Shown here one piece after another: positions 35,491 to 46,600 of a DNA stretch of 64,000 bases (position 1 is its first letter; every line of letters starts with the position of its first letter). The translations under genes and the position numbers were made by a program. Origin of the DNA: Ancrocorticia sp047501485. Its GTDB lineage: Bacteria > Actinomycetota > Actinomycetes > Actinomycetales > Actinomycetaceae. The stretch lies in NCBI GenBank assembly GCA_047501485.1, contig JAZDRN010000002.1, positions 186,001 to 250,000 on the forward strand, in the 5' to 3' direction. The notes beneath the pieces were generated by a model. The model was not told where the DNA came from, did not search any database, and saw nothing but the letters and a program-made list of their open reading frames with translations.

Positions 35491-37575
35491 ATGAGACCAG
35501 TACGACGGCGTATGACCGGTGCGCTCGCGGTTGGAGCACTTGCCGCATCACCGCTCCTCGCGCTTCCCGCCATGGCAGATGAGACCACTGACCCGGTGTC
35601 CCCGCTGGACGCGTCGGAGACGATCGGGGACCTGACTGTTCTGGGAACCACGGATGTGCACGGCAACGTCTACAACTGGGATTATTTCGCGGATGCGGCA
35701 CCCGCGGCGGAGGATGATCAGCGTGGCCTGGCGCGGGTGGCCACCGTCGTGGAACAGGTACGCGCGGAGAAGGAGGAAGGTTCGGTACTCGTCGTCGACA
35801 ACGGCGACTTCATCCAGGGCACTCCGCTGACGTATCTCGCGGCAGAGCAATCCGGGCAACTGGTCTCCACCGAACACCCGATGGCGGTGGCGCTCAACGA
35901 ACTGGACTACGACGCCCAGAACCTCGGCAACCACGAGTTCAATTACGGCCTGGATCTGTTGAGCGAATACCAGGATCAGATCGACGCCCCGCTCCTGGGA
36001 GCCAACGTCGAGACCCTGCCGGGAACGGATCTCACGTTCGAGCCCTATGTGCTCGTGGACAAGGTCGTGGGTGGGCAGACCGTCAAGGTGGGCATCCTCG
36101 GCCTGGTGACGCCCGGTGTCCGTATCTGGGACAAGGCCAATGTGGAGGGCAAGCTCGAGTTCCATGACCTCGTGCTCACGGCGCAGGAGTATGTGCCGCA
36201 GATGAAGGCCGAAGGGGCCGATGTCGTCGTCGCCCTCGTTCATTCGGGGCAGGACGCCGAAGGCGTGGCTTGGGATCCGGCCAAGTTGCAGGAGAATGTC
36301 GCCACGTCCGTCTCCACCTTGGTCGACGATATCGACCTCGTGGTCGCAGGCCATTCTCATGTGGACATCCCCTCGCAGGTGTTCCATGCTCCCGACGGCG
36401 ATCCGGTGCTGTTCACGCAGCCCTACTTCTGGGCTCGTTCCACTTCGCAGGTCTCCCTGCCCATCGCCGAGGACGGGAACGGCGGCTACATGGTGAACTG
36501 GCCGGAGACCGACGCGCAGATCGAGGCCCTTGCCGTCCCGGAGTACTCGAAGGATGTCGCGGACTCGTCGGCCTTCACCGGCCATGCGACGCTGTGGGGC
36601 GATCATGAGGCGACAGTCGAGTATGTGAACTCCGTGATCGCGACGAACGAGGTCGAGATGAAGACGGAGACCTCGCGCTACGAGGACACCCCGATTCTCG
36701 ACATCATCGGCTATGTGATGGAGGAGAGCGTCCGCGACGCGATGGTGGGAACCGAATACGAGGGTTTGCCGGTCATCGCGCAGACCTCGCCGTTCTCCAG
36801 GACGTCCGTGTTCCCCCAGGGCGATCTGCGGGTGCGCGACGTCGCGGGGCTCTACATCTACGACAATACGCTTGCCGCCCAGCTCATAACGGGCGCCCAG
36901 CTCAAGACGTACCTCGAGTGGTCCGCGCGCTACTTCGTGCAGGTGACCGACGATAACCCGTGGAACCCGGAGACGCACACGGGTGCCCTCTACGAGGGCG
37001 AGACTCGCGGAGTCCGGGACTATAATTTCGACGCGATGACGGGCCCGATCTCCTACCAGTTGGATATCCGCAACCCCGTGGGTGAGCGGGTGGTGAACCT
37101 CCAGCACGAGGATGGCACCCCGATTGCGGACGACGACGAATTCGTGTTGGCCGTGAACAACTACCGCCAGAATGGCGGCGGAGGGTACCCCGTCCAGGAC
37201 TTCGTGACCATCTGGGATGAGCAGCTTGAGATCCGCCAGCTCATCATCGATTATGCGACGGAAGTCGAAACGCTCAACCCGGAGAACTTCCATCAGCTCA
37301 ACTGGACGCTCGTCGTCGAGGACGCGGCGCCGTCGCCGTCGCCCACCGACACCGCTACCTCGACGGCGGAACCGACGGACGAGCCGACGACGAGCACGCC
37401 GACCTCCGGGCAGACGACGACGGGCGGGCCTTCCGCGACGTCGACGACGCCCGGTAAGCCCGGCGATATGCCGAACACCGGTGCGAATGTGGCCGCGTTG
37501 ACCCTCGGAGCGCTGCTCCTGGTGGGTACGGGTGGAATCCTGGTGGCTCGCCGCCGTGCCGCCAGCATCGACTGA
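35491..37575 (+). CDS. Sortase-anchored bifunctional metallophosphatase/5'-nucleotidase (UshA-like)
   Basis: A 694-residue secreted enzyme. A signal peptide (about 1-31, cleaving after AMA) is followed by a calcineurin-like domain with the metal motifs TTDVHGN, NGDFIQG, GNHEFNYG and AGHSHVD, then a 5'-nucleotidase C-terminal domain (about 390-600) with the substrate loop NNYRQNGGGGYP. A Thr/Pro/Ser-rich wall-spanning stretch leads to the cell-wall sorting signal MPNTG, a hydrophobic helix and ARRR. MPNTG is a variant of LPXTG. The enzyme would dephosphorylate extracellular nucleotides or cyclic nucleotides on the cell surface. It stands alone between the nuo operon and secA. Confidence 0.9.
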   Translation: MRPVRRRMTGALAVGALAASPLLALPAMADETTDPVSPLDASETIGDLTVLGTTDVHGNVYNWDYFADAAPAAEDDQRGLARVATVVEQVRAEKEEGSVLVVDNGDFIQGTPLTYLAAEQSGQLVSTEHPMAVALNELDYDAQNLGNHEFNYGLDLLSEYQDQIDAPLLGANVETLPGTDLTFEPYVLVDKVVGGQTVKVGILGLVTPGVRIWDKANVEGKLEFHDLVLTAQEYVPQMKAEGADVVVALVHSGQDAEGVAWDPAKLQENVATSVSTLVDDIDLVVAGHSHVDIPSQVFHAPDGDPVLFTQPYFWARSTSQVSLPIAEDGNGGYMVNWPETDAQIEALAVPEYSKDVADSSAFTGHATLWGDHEATVEYVNSVIATNEVEMKTETSRYEDTPILDIIGYVMEESVRDAMVGTEYEGLPVIAQTSPFSRTSVFPQGDLRVRDVAGLYIYDNTLAAQLITGAQLKTYLEWSARYFVQVTDDNPWNPETHTGALYEGETRGVRDYNFDAMTGPISYQLDIRNPVGERVVNLQHEDGTPIADDDEFVLAVNNYRQNGGGGYPVQDFVTIWDEQLEIRQLIIDYATEVETLNPENFHQLNWTLVVEDAAPSPSPTDTATSTAEPTDEPTTSTPTSGQTTTGGPSATSTTPGKPGDMPNTGANVAALTLGALLLVGTGGILVARRRAASID

Positions 37576-37626
37576 GCGGTCTAATCGACGGAGCGGACTG
37601 CTGGAATAGGCGAGTGAGGTAGAGAC

Positions 37627-37668
37627 CGGATGGGTCGGCGCAAGGATATCCTTGCGCCGACCCATCCG
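37627..37668 (+). terminator. Perfect 21-bp palindrome after the nucleotidase gene
   Basis: The arms (CGGATGGGTCGGCGCAAGGA and its complement) meet with no spacer at 37647/37648, giving a 42-bp uninterrupted palindrome 51 bp after the stop. It most simply acts as a terminator, although no T tract follows. Confidence 0.65.
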
Positions 37669-37839
37669 TCTGCTTGCGTGAGGCCGCCTCCGCCGCTCCC
37701 ATGTGTTTTCCCTGAGAACCTTGCGTGATTCATCGCCTAGTGAACCGGATGAGAGTGGGAGATGACGAGGCCTCGCATAGAATGGATGTGGTTTGCACCG
37801 TGCACGCCAATCCGTGCTGCATAAAAGGAGTTCGAGTCC

Positions 37840-40704
<2,865 letters not shown>

Positions 40705-40816
40705 CTGAACCGGAGGGCGGCTGGACTAGAGGGCAGCTGGACCGGGAGGCGGTGCGGCGCCCCGGACTGAGGGCCACGCGGCGTCGATCGAAGGATGCGG
40801 TGGCTGGCACGACTGA

Positions 40817-40849
40817 GAATGAACCTCCCCGAGACGGGGAGGTTCATTC
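40817..40849. terminator. Bidirectional hairpin terminator between secA and the Rv3235-family gene
   Basis: Perfect 15-bp arms (GAATGAACCTCCCCG and its complement) around a 3-nt loop, placed between two convergent genes, 112 bp after the secA stop. Confidence 0.75.
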
Positions 40850-40914
40850 GTATGGGCGGTGAGCGGGTGAGAATCGATGGGGCCTGAGCTCCGTTTGCCG
40901 CCGGGACAACCTCC

Positions 40915-41535
40915 CTAGCCTATTTCCAGCGCTACGATCCGCCATTTGCCGCGGATGAACTCTGCCCGTAGCGCGGCGGCTCGTTTCTTTCTTCCATCGT
41001 GAACGACCACGGCGGCCTCTATGGCCCGTTCGCGCGGTTGGCAGATCTGGGTGCGGAGCACTCGGGGCGACCTGCCTCGGGGTGCCCGGCCATTGATGCG
41101 GATCGCGAGGCCGGCTCGGCGCACCAGCGATTCGAAGACCTGGGGGCTGAGCCAGTTGCGCAGATGCGAGGGAGGCCGATGCCCCAGGAGGATCTCGATG
41201 GCGTGGACCACGATCTGACCGAGGGCCGCCGTCGGCAGTCTCATCCCTTCCGGCAGCGGATCTCTGGGACGGTAGTCATCGTCGGCCCAGAGTGCGATCT
41301 TCTCCTGCTGCGATGTGAATGCGAGGCGGTCCCACGGACGCTGCGGAGAGGTACGGGCGAAGTCCGCACCGGGAAGCTCCATCTGGAGGTAGCGTTCGTC
41401 ATCTTCCGGGATGGGGACCAGTGTGAAGCGGGGCGGACGCTTGACGTGAAGACGAGCGGGCGCGCCAACGCTCTTCGCCGCGCTTTCGCGCGCAGGCGGT
41501 ACGAGAGGTTGATGGATGGCGGGCAGGGCGTTCAT
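40915..41535 (-). CDS. Rv3235-family protein, unknown function
   Basis: A 206-residue protein with a disordered Pro-rich first third and a folded C-terminal half holding ALGQIVVHAIEILLGHRPPSHLRNWLS-type helices (about 105-130) followed by a basic beta-rich end. This arrangement, and its position after secA, match the actinobacterial Rv3235 family. The function is unknown. ATG 41535 overlaps the stop of the LysM gene (ATGA); the longer open frame to 42198 is antisense noise within the LysM gene. Confidence 0.75.
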   Translation of the reverse strand: MNALPAIHQPLVPPARESAAKSVGAPARLHVKRPPRFTLVPIPEDDERYLQMELPGADFARTSPQRPWDRLAFTSQQEKIALWADDDYRPRDPLPEGMRLPTAALGQIVVHAIEILLGHRPPSHLRNWLSPQVFESLVRRAGLAIRINGRAPRGRSPRVLRTQICQPRERAIEAAVVVHDGRKKRAAALRAEFIRGKWRIVALEIG

Positions 41536-42266
41536 GGGGTTTCCTCGGGTGAGATGAGAAGCTGGCCGGGGTAGATGAGATCGGGATCGAGGATGTGATC
41601 CGCATTGGCACGAAACCACGCGTCTGCTGCCAGGGCGATGTCTGCTGAACTCGCCCCTTCGCGTAGGTGATCGTCGGCGATCGACCAGAGGGTATCTCCG
41701 GGAATTACCGTGTACGAGGAATCGGATGGATTCGAGTCGGGGGTGTGGGTGGAAGAGGGCAGGGTCGTATTCAGGGAGGGAGTCGGCGATCTCGTCGTCG
41801 AAGCGGAACTGAAACCGAGGTCGGGATCCTCGGGATTCTCGCTCTGCGCCCATGATTCGACGGACGTCGAGGAGGATACGGCCCAACCGAGGTCGGGTCC
41901 CGCCTCCTCGGGTATGGGATCGGCCAGAGCGGGGGATACCAGAAGTGTGCTCGATACGCTCAGGCCGGCCAGTGCGCGGCGGACGCCCGGGGTGGCGATT
42001 CTGCGGGCGATCCGGACGCCGAGGGTGACGCGATTGTCGCGACGAGCTCGTGCCAGTACAGCGTACGAGAGGGCGACCCATAGCCCGGACAGCGCTCCGA
42101 CGAGACCGGCAATTCCGATGACGGCTTGAGTCAGAGCCTGGGTGCCACTGGAAGCCATGGGGGTGCTCAGGGAATGCCACGAGGCCAGAAGACAGCACGC
42201 GGATGCCACGAGGGCGGCGATGGAGATCGCACCGGGATGTCGAGGCGCGGGAGTTGGGTCGTCCAT
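41532..42266 (-). CDS. LysM-domain membrane protein
   Basis: A 244-residue protein with two or three hydrophobic helices in the first 110 residues, a Ser/Thr/Pro-rich linker, and one C-terminal LysM domain (about 190-242) beginning YTVIPGDTLWSIADDHL. LysM binds N-acetylglucosamine in peptidoglycan, so the C-terminus should face the wall. ATG 42266 is preferred over 42317 because AAGGA lies 7 nt before it. It overlaps the Rv3235-family gene by 4 bp, which suggests one transcript. Confidence 0.8.
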   Translation of the reverse strand: MDDPTPAPRHPGAISIAALVASACCLLASWHSLSTPMASSGTQALTQAVIGIAGLVGALSGLWVALSYAVLARARRDNRVTLGVRIARRIATPGVRRALAGLSVSSTLLVSPALADPIPEEAGPDLGWAVSSSTSVESWAQSENPEDPDLGFSSASTTRSPTPSLNTTLPSSTHTPDSNPSDSSYTVIPGDTLWSIADDHLREGASSADIALAADAWFRANADHILDPDLIYPGQLLISPEETP

Positions 42267-42513
42267 GGTGGTTCCTTGATGGCTAGTGGTGACGTTTGAT
42301 GCTGTTTGGTGCTGCATTCCTATAGTTGAAGAATCAATCCAGGATCAACCGCCGGGTATACCCCGTTCACTACTTTTGTAGGAGACGCCGTTCGTACCTT
42401 TGTCGGAGTGTTGGCTCTAAATCGTGAGAGGGCCCTGTGGAGAATAGTTGGAACGGCTTGTTCCTGGGGATAACTAGCCGCCGCCGTGTGAATCTCCGCT
42501 AGGATGCCAGCCC

Positions 42514-43116
42514 ATGGACAACGAGGATGAGCTTTCGCGCGGGCAGCGGCTGCGGGCGAAGCAGCAAGCGACGGTCTGGGAGACTCTGGCCGATCTCTCC
42601 AGCCGCATGGACGCGGATATGCGCGTCGAGGCAGAATCCGAGCGCAGGCAGTTGCGTGAGGGGGAACAGGTCTCCGTGGCCCTGGCGCAGAGAATGAGGG
42701 CATGCCGTGGGTACCGCGTGCGGTTGCGGTTGACCGGCGCCGAGACCGTGGACATTCGTATCCGAGACAACTCTCAGTTCTGGATACTTGGCGAGACGTC
42801 GCGCGGTGAGACCTTGGTGCCGATGTCCGCTATCGCGGCGATATGGTCTCTTCCGGCGCGTGCGAGCGAGTGGGAGGGCGCGGTGGTCTCCCGGCTGTCT
42901 TTTCAAAGTGCCTTGCGTGCGATCATGCAGCGGGGGCATCGGGTAGTGCTCACGAGCACGGCGGGAATCTGTCGTGGCCGACTGACCTCGGTTGGAGCTG
43001 ACTGGCTCGACCTGCGTGAGACGAGTGGATCTGCTACGGCAGTGAACCTCACGGTTCCCGTCGCGAGGATCGAGCGAGTCGATGTGCCGGTACTCCCTCG
43101 CGCAGGCGACTGGTGA
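42514..43116 (+). CDS. Conserved actinobacterial protein of unknown function
   Basis: A 200-residue soluble protein. Residues 1-60 are highly charged and helical (RGQRLRAKQQ..., ESERRQLREGE); the rest alternates short hydrophobic strands and may be an Sm/Hfq-like or OB-type beta fold (GYRVRLRLTGAETVDIRIRD, then VLTSTAGICRGRLTSVGADW). Proteins of this type are often found in the secA region of actinobacteria and are sometimes mislabelled as Fis-like regulators. I see no HTH. It converges with the small HTH gene. Confidence 0.6.
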   Translation: MDNEDELSRGQRLRAKQQATVWETLADLSSRMDADMRVEAESERRQLREGEQVSVALAQRMRACRGYRVRLRLTGAETVDIRIRDNSQFWILGETSRGETLVPMSAIAAIWSLPARASEWEGAVVSRLSFQSALRAIMQRGHRVVLTSTAGICRGRLTSVGADWLDLRETSGSATAVNLTVPVARIERVDVPVLPRAGDW

Positions 43117-43200
43117 GCATCGAGCGAGGGCGATGCCTCCAGCGTGCGAGGCGGGGCAACAAGGCGGTCGTGGAGCAGGGAGATTCCGCGACCGCGGGCA

Positions 43201-43413
43201 TCACAGGCCGGTGTGGTTCTCCGCTATACGTTGGCGGGTGATCTCGTAGCAGGCTTCGACATACTTCTGCAACTCTGTGGTCTCGATCCGCCACTGGCCG
43301 CGGCCGCCCACCTGGATAGCGGGAAGCTGGCCACTGCGGATCAGGGTGCGGACCTGCCCGGCCGAGACGTTGAGGTACTCCGCTACATCGGCAATGCTCA
43401 AGAACTTTCCCAT
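43201..43413 (-). CDS. Excisionase/AlpA-like helix-turn-helix protein
   Basis: A 70-residue MerR-type HTH: FLSIADVAEYLNVSAGQVRT then the wing IRSGQLPAIQVGGRGQWRIE, with a short helical C-terminus. The frame is open upstream to 44085, but ATG 43413 is where the domain begins. A CATTAT box ends 6 nt before this ATG and no Shine-Dalgarno is seen, so the mRNA may be leaderless. Divergent from the SAF gene. The gene is not in a phage or plasmid context, so it is probably a small chromosomal regulator like the one at 8505. Confidence 0.8.
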   Translation of the reverse strand: MGKFLSIADVAEYLNVSAGQVRTLIRSGQLPAIQVGGRGQWRIETTELQKYVEACYEITRQRIAENHTGL

Positions 43414-43701
43414 AACGACATAATGGCACGTTAAAGAGGTGGTGCGGTGCTTTTCCACAGTGCTGTGGAGAGCCTGTGCGGCATCGGCGGCAGTTTGCCA
43501 CACTGACGGAGTCCGCTCGCGAGGGGCGTGGACAGTCGCGTTCATCGAACCCGCCCGTGCTGGCGAGTGCACGTTGCCGCCACATCGGAATGCGTGCGTC
43601 GTCAAACGGGACATGCCCACAGCCTCAACGACGTGGACGGAGGGCATCGAGAGGAGAAGAACTCGTTCCCTCGCGAAGTCGACCTCCAGGAGGGGAAGAA
43701 C

Positions 43702-44307
43702 ATGGCCAAAGCTCGGCGCATAAGACCGTCGCGGTGGAAAGACCCGCGCCTGGCGGGAGGGATTCTTCTCGTCGCTTTTTCCGCGGTGGTTGGAGGATAT
43801 CTGGTGCAGGGACCGGCAATGGTTCCTGTATACCGAGCCTCGGAGACGGTAATGCCGGGAACGGTGGTGGCAGACGCCGAGCTTGGGGTCGTCGAGGTTC
43901 CCGAGGGCAGCGCCGCAGCTTACGTCGGTCCGGACGATAACAAGGACGCCGCACAGATCGCCTCCGTGGTCGCACCTGGGGAATTCGTGGCGGTCAGTTC
44001 GTTGGCAGAGGAGCGCAGCGATGGGAGCATCCTGGTGATTCCCCTCATGAGTGCCGCTCCCGCAACGCTGGGAAAGGGCAGTCACGCCCAGGTGTGGCGG
44101 GTGCGCCAGGAACAGCCCGATGGCGTCGAATCCGTCGCCGAGCTCGTTGCCGACGACGTCTTGATCGCCTCGATTGCCGCCCCGGAAACGATGATGCTGG
44201 ACCAGATGACGGCGGAGATCAGGGTGGGCAGCTCCCAGATAGCCCCGATCCTTGCCGTGCTGGGCTCTCAGGACGGACTCGTCCTGGTCGAGGGAGGGAC
44301 GCCATGA
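43702..44307 (+). CDS. SAF-domain (CpaB/RcpC-like) membrane protein
   Basis: A 201-residue protein with one N-terminal membrane helix (about residues 17-37, LAGGILLVAFSAVVGGYLVQ) and an SAF domain (about 45-110), followed by a second beta-rich region. In Tad/Flp pilus systems CpaB with this architecture sits in the periplasm. ATG 43702 is supported by AGGAGGGG 6-7 nt upstream. The next gene, CpaE-like, overlaps by 4 bp. No TadA, TadB/C or Flp pilin gene is in the window, so the pair may serve another role. Confidence 0.8.
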   Translation: MAKARRIRPSRWKDPRLAGGILLVAFSAVVGGYLVQGPAMVPVYRASETVMPGTVVADAELGVVEVPEGSAAAYVGPDDNKDAAQIASVVAPGEFVAVSSLAEERSDGSILVIPLMSAAPATLGKGSHAQVWRVRQEQPDGVESVAELVADDVLIASIAAPETMMLDQMTAEIRVGSSQIAPILAVLGSQDGLVLVEGGTP

Positions 44308-45968
44308 GCGTCCTGCTGTGCGTCTCCGGAGACCTCGAGGTGCAGATAGTCGAAGGGCTCGCGCGCCTCGATCCTGCCGTTCCCGTGCTGCGCCGCTGCG
44401 CGGACATGATCGAATTGATCGCTTGCGCGCAGGCGGGCATTGGAGAGATCGCCGTTGTCGACGATATCGACGTCACCACCGCCTCTGAACTGCACGGCCG
44501 CGGGCTTCGGATCGTTGGCGTCATGCAGCGCATGGACCCGGGTGCGGGCCGCCACGTCGGCTGCGATGCCATCGCCTCGCCTTTTGCCGACGACGTCGTC
44601 GCGTGCGTCCTGAACCTGCAAGAGATGAGAATCTTGCGGCCCGACAACGATGGAAGCGACGAAAAGGAGAGGTTCGGGCGGTCAGCACCCGGCGGGCGGC
44701 AGAGCCAAGTGCGTTCCGAGGCGCTGGAGGTCCGCTCTCGGAGCGACGACGGTGAGTTCGCGAGCTTCCCTGGTACGCCCCCGCGGGGAAAGATCATCGC
44801 CGTGTGGGGGAGCGTCGGATCGCCGGGACGTTCCACCGTGGCGCGAGAGCTGGCATGCGCCCTCGGCGTCAATGCTCCCACGCTATTGATAGACGCCGAC
44901 GTGCACGCCCCCTCACTGGCTCAACTCTTGGGCTTGGATCAGGAGACGTCGGCCATCGTGGCCGTTGCACGAGCGATCAACATGGGAGAGGACGATGCCG
45001 CTGTCGTGAGGCGGGCCAGTATCCCTTTGGCGGGTATCGACTTTCTCCCGGGCCTCAACACCGGTAGACGCTGGAGGGAGATACCTCGCCCGGTGGCCGA
45101 CAAGCTCTGGGATATCGTCCGGGCGGGTTGGGAGTGCATCGTCGTGGATTGTGCAGCCGAGGTTGAAGTGCAGGAGTATGGCTTCGAGATGGAAAGGGAC
45201 GGCGTCACGCTCTCGCTTCTCGAAACGGCCGACGAGGTGATCGTCGTCGGCCAGGCGGGGCCGCTGGGCCTGCGGCGGCTCATAGACCAGCTAGACCATG
45301 CCGATGGCCTGGGGATTGCGAAGCCCCAGATCGTGGTCACCAAGACCGGGCACCGGCAGATGAACGGCTCGGCAGAGATCGCTGCCGTCTTGGCGGAGTC
45401 CGGAAGGCAGAACGCCTTCTGCATCCGCGAGGATGGAGAGAACCTTACCCGCGCGGAGAATCAGGGAGCCGCCCTGCGGGAGATTTCCCCTGGTTGCGCC
45501 TGCGCGAAAGATATCGCCGCCCTTGCGGCACGGTTGGAGGGAACATCCGCGGGCTCGCGTGCGCAAGAGCGCGGAAGGCCTCGCTCTTCCTCTGAACGGC
45601 CCCCTGGGCGGCCGATGCGGATGCGTGCGCAGCGGTGGCGAGGCTGGCTCACCAAGAGACTTGCTCGAGGAAGATTCGCGCCACGCAGCAAGCTGCCCTC
45701 GCAGGCCGGTGGTACCTGGACGAATGAAGATGCCATGGGGACGTGTGAAGAAGGAGCCGTAGGGGCAAGCGACGAGAAGCTGGGAAGCTTCGAGAAGGCA
45801 GAGGAGTCGGATCGAAGGACGATGAGGAGGGCCGATAGCGAGGCCGGGAATCAGAGTGGCGGAGAGCCGAGTGGGAGATTGCCCGGTGACGCTGCGGGCT
45901 GCGGGGATACAGATGGTGAGGGCGTAGGTTCCACGCGACGCAACGGCAGGCATCGACGTCCCCTCTAG
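44304..45968 (+). CDS. CpaE-like ParA/MinD-type ATPase
   Basis: A 554-residue cytoplasmic protein. Residues 1-120 look like a receiver-type fold without phosphorylation motifs, as in CpaE/TadZ. A ParA/MinD-like ATPase follows (about 162-410): the P-loop reads GSVGSPGRST, with Arg in place of the usual Lys, then LLIDADVHAPSLAQ and VDCAAE. The last 140 residues are charged and disordered. Related actinobacterial proteins share the PGR[ST]T-type P-loop, so the change is probably family-wide. ATG 44304 overlaps the SAF gene by 4 bp; the longer frame to 44094 is noise. Confidence 0.8.
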   Translation: MSVLLCVSGDLEVQIVEGLARLDPAVPVLRRCADMIELIACAQAGIGEIAVVDDIDVTTASELHGRGLRIVGVMQRMDPGAGRHVGCDAIASPFADDVVACVLNLQEMRILRPDNDGSDEKERFGRSAPGGRQSQVRSEALEVRSRSDDGEFASFPGTPPRGKIIAVWGSVGSPGRSTVARELACALGVNAPTLLIDADVHAPSLAQLLGLDQETSAIVAVARAINMGEDDAAVVRRASIPLAGIDFLPGLNTGRRWREIPRPVADKLWDIVRAGWECIVVDCAAEVEVQEYGFEMERDGVTLSLLETADEVIVVGQAGPLGLRRLIDQLDHADGLGIAKPQIVVTKTGHRQMNGSAEIAAVLAESGRQNAFCIREDGENLTRAENQGAALREISPGCACAKDIAALAARLEGTSAGSRAQERGRPRSSSERPPGRPMRMRAQRWRGWLTKRLARGRFAPRSKLPSQAGGTWTNEDAMGTCEEGAVGASDEKLGSFEKAEESDRRTMRRADSEAGNQSGGEPSGRLPGDAAGCGDTDGEGVGSTRRNGRHRRPL

Positions 45969-45991
45969 CGGCGATCCATTAGCATAGACCT

Positions 45992-46474
45992 GTGAGGATT
46001 TACATTCCTGCGACGAGCAGTGACCTGAAGAGCAGCCCTCTGGAACCGCGTGTGGTTCATGCCGCGACGCCCGCGCTCGAGGCCGCTCTCGGCCCGGAAG
46101 ATCCGGAAGTCGTCGAGGCCGTCGCCATGAATGCGGCCGCGGACGATTCGCTGGCGCTCATAGGCGGGGTGCGTAAAGAAGGCGCCGGTTCCTCCGTTGC
46201 TCCGCGGCGTTGCGTCGTCGTCGCCGTGGTGCCGGATCAGCATCTGCGCCCGCTCGCGGAAGGTGAGGCTCTTCCTTCCGCGCTCAGGCTCGTCGACCCG
46301 GTGGGCTGGAAACACGTGGAGTCGATCCACGTGGACGATCTCGAATCGGAGCAGGATGTCGCCGCGGCGGCCGACGGCGACGAAAGCGCATTCGAGCGAG
46401 TCATCGATGAGGACCTCATGTGGTATGACGTTGCCGAGCGAGACGTGCTGGCCGCTGAGCTGGAAAGCCTGTAA
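45992..46474 (+). CDS. DUF6912-like conserved actinobacterial protein
   Basis: A 160-residue soluble, acidic protein starting MRIYIPATSSDL, the usual opening of this actinobacterial family. It contains a central RRCVVVAVVPDQHLRP strand-turn segment and ends with an Asp/Glu-rich helix. The role is unknown. GTG 45992 follows the CpaE-like gene by 23 bp, probably in the same transcript. It converges on sbcC. Confidence 0.65.
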   Translation: MRIYIPATSSDLKSSPLEPRVVHAATPALEAALGPEDPEVVEAVAMNAAADDSLALIGGVRKEGAGSSVAPRRCVVVAVVPDQHLRPLAEGEALPSALRLVDPVGWKHVESIHVDDLESEQDVAAAADGDESAFERVIDEDLMWYDVAERDVLAAELESL

Positions 46475-46600
46475 CTCGGCACCAGTATCAGCCCTGCCAG
46501 ACGCACGCACCCGGTACCGGCCGGTAGGCGCACCCAACTGAGGCTGCCTTCATCCATGGGCTCTCCCGCTCGGGTCTCCTTCCTGTGATTCCCCGCCGCG

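Noticed and set aside
35548..37665. 705-residue minus-strand frame opposite the nucleotidase gene
   Set aside because: It has no domain, is rich in Arg/His/Gly and mirrors the codon bias of the sense gene, which has a signal peptide, catalytic motifs and a sorting signal.
40915..42198. 427-residue frame including the Rv3235-family protein
   Set aside because: The part upstream of 41535 overlaps the LysM gene in another frame and has no recognisable features.
43201..43413. The small excisionase-like HTH gene as a sign of a prophage or integrative element
   Set aside because: No integrase, attachment site or phage gene is near, and GC content matches the neighbours; the fold is common in chromosomal regulators.
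43201..44085. 294-residue frame including the small HTH protein
   Set aside because: The HTH domain begins at ATG 43413; the rest is antisense to the SAF gene.
44304..45968. Chromosome-partition ParA
   Set aside because: There is no ParB or parS-like site nearby, the P-loop is deviant and an N-terminal receiver-like domain precedes it, so CpaE-like is the better call.
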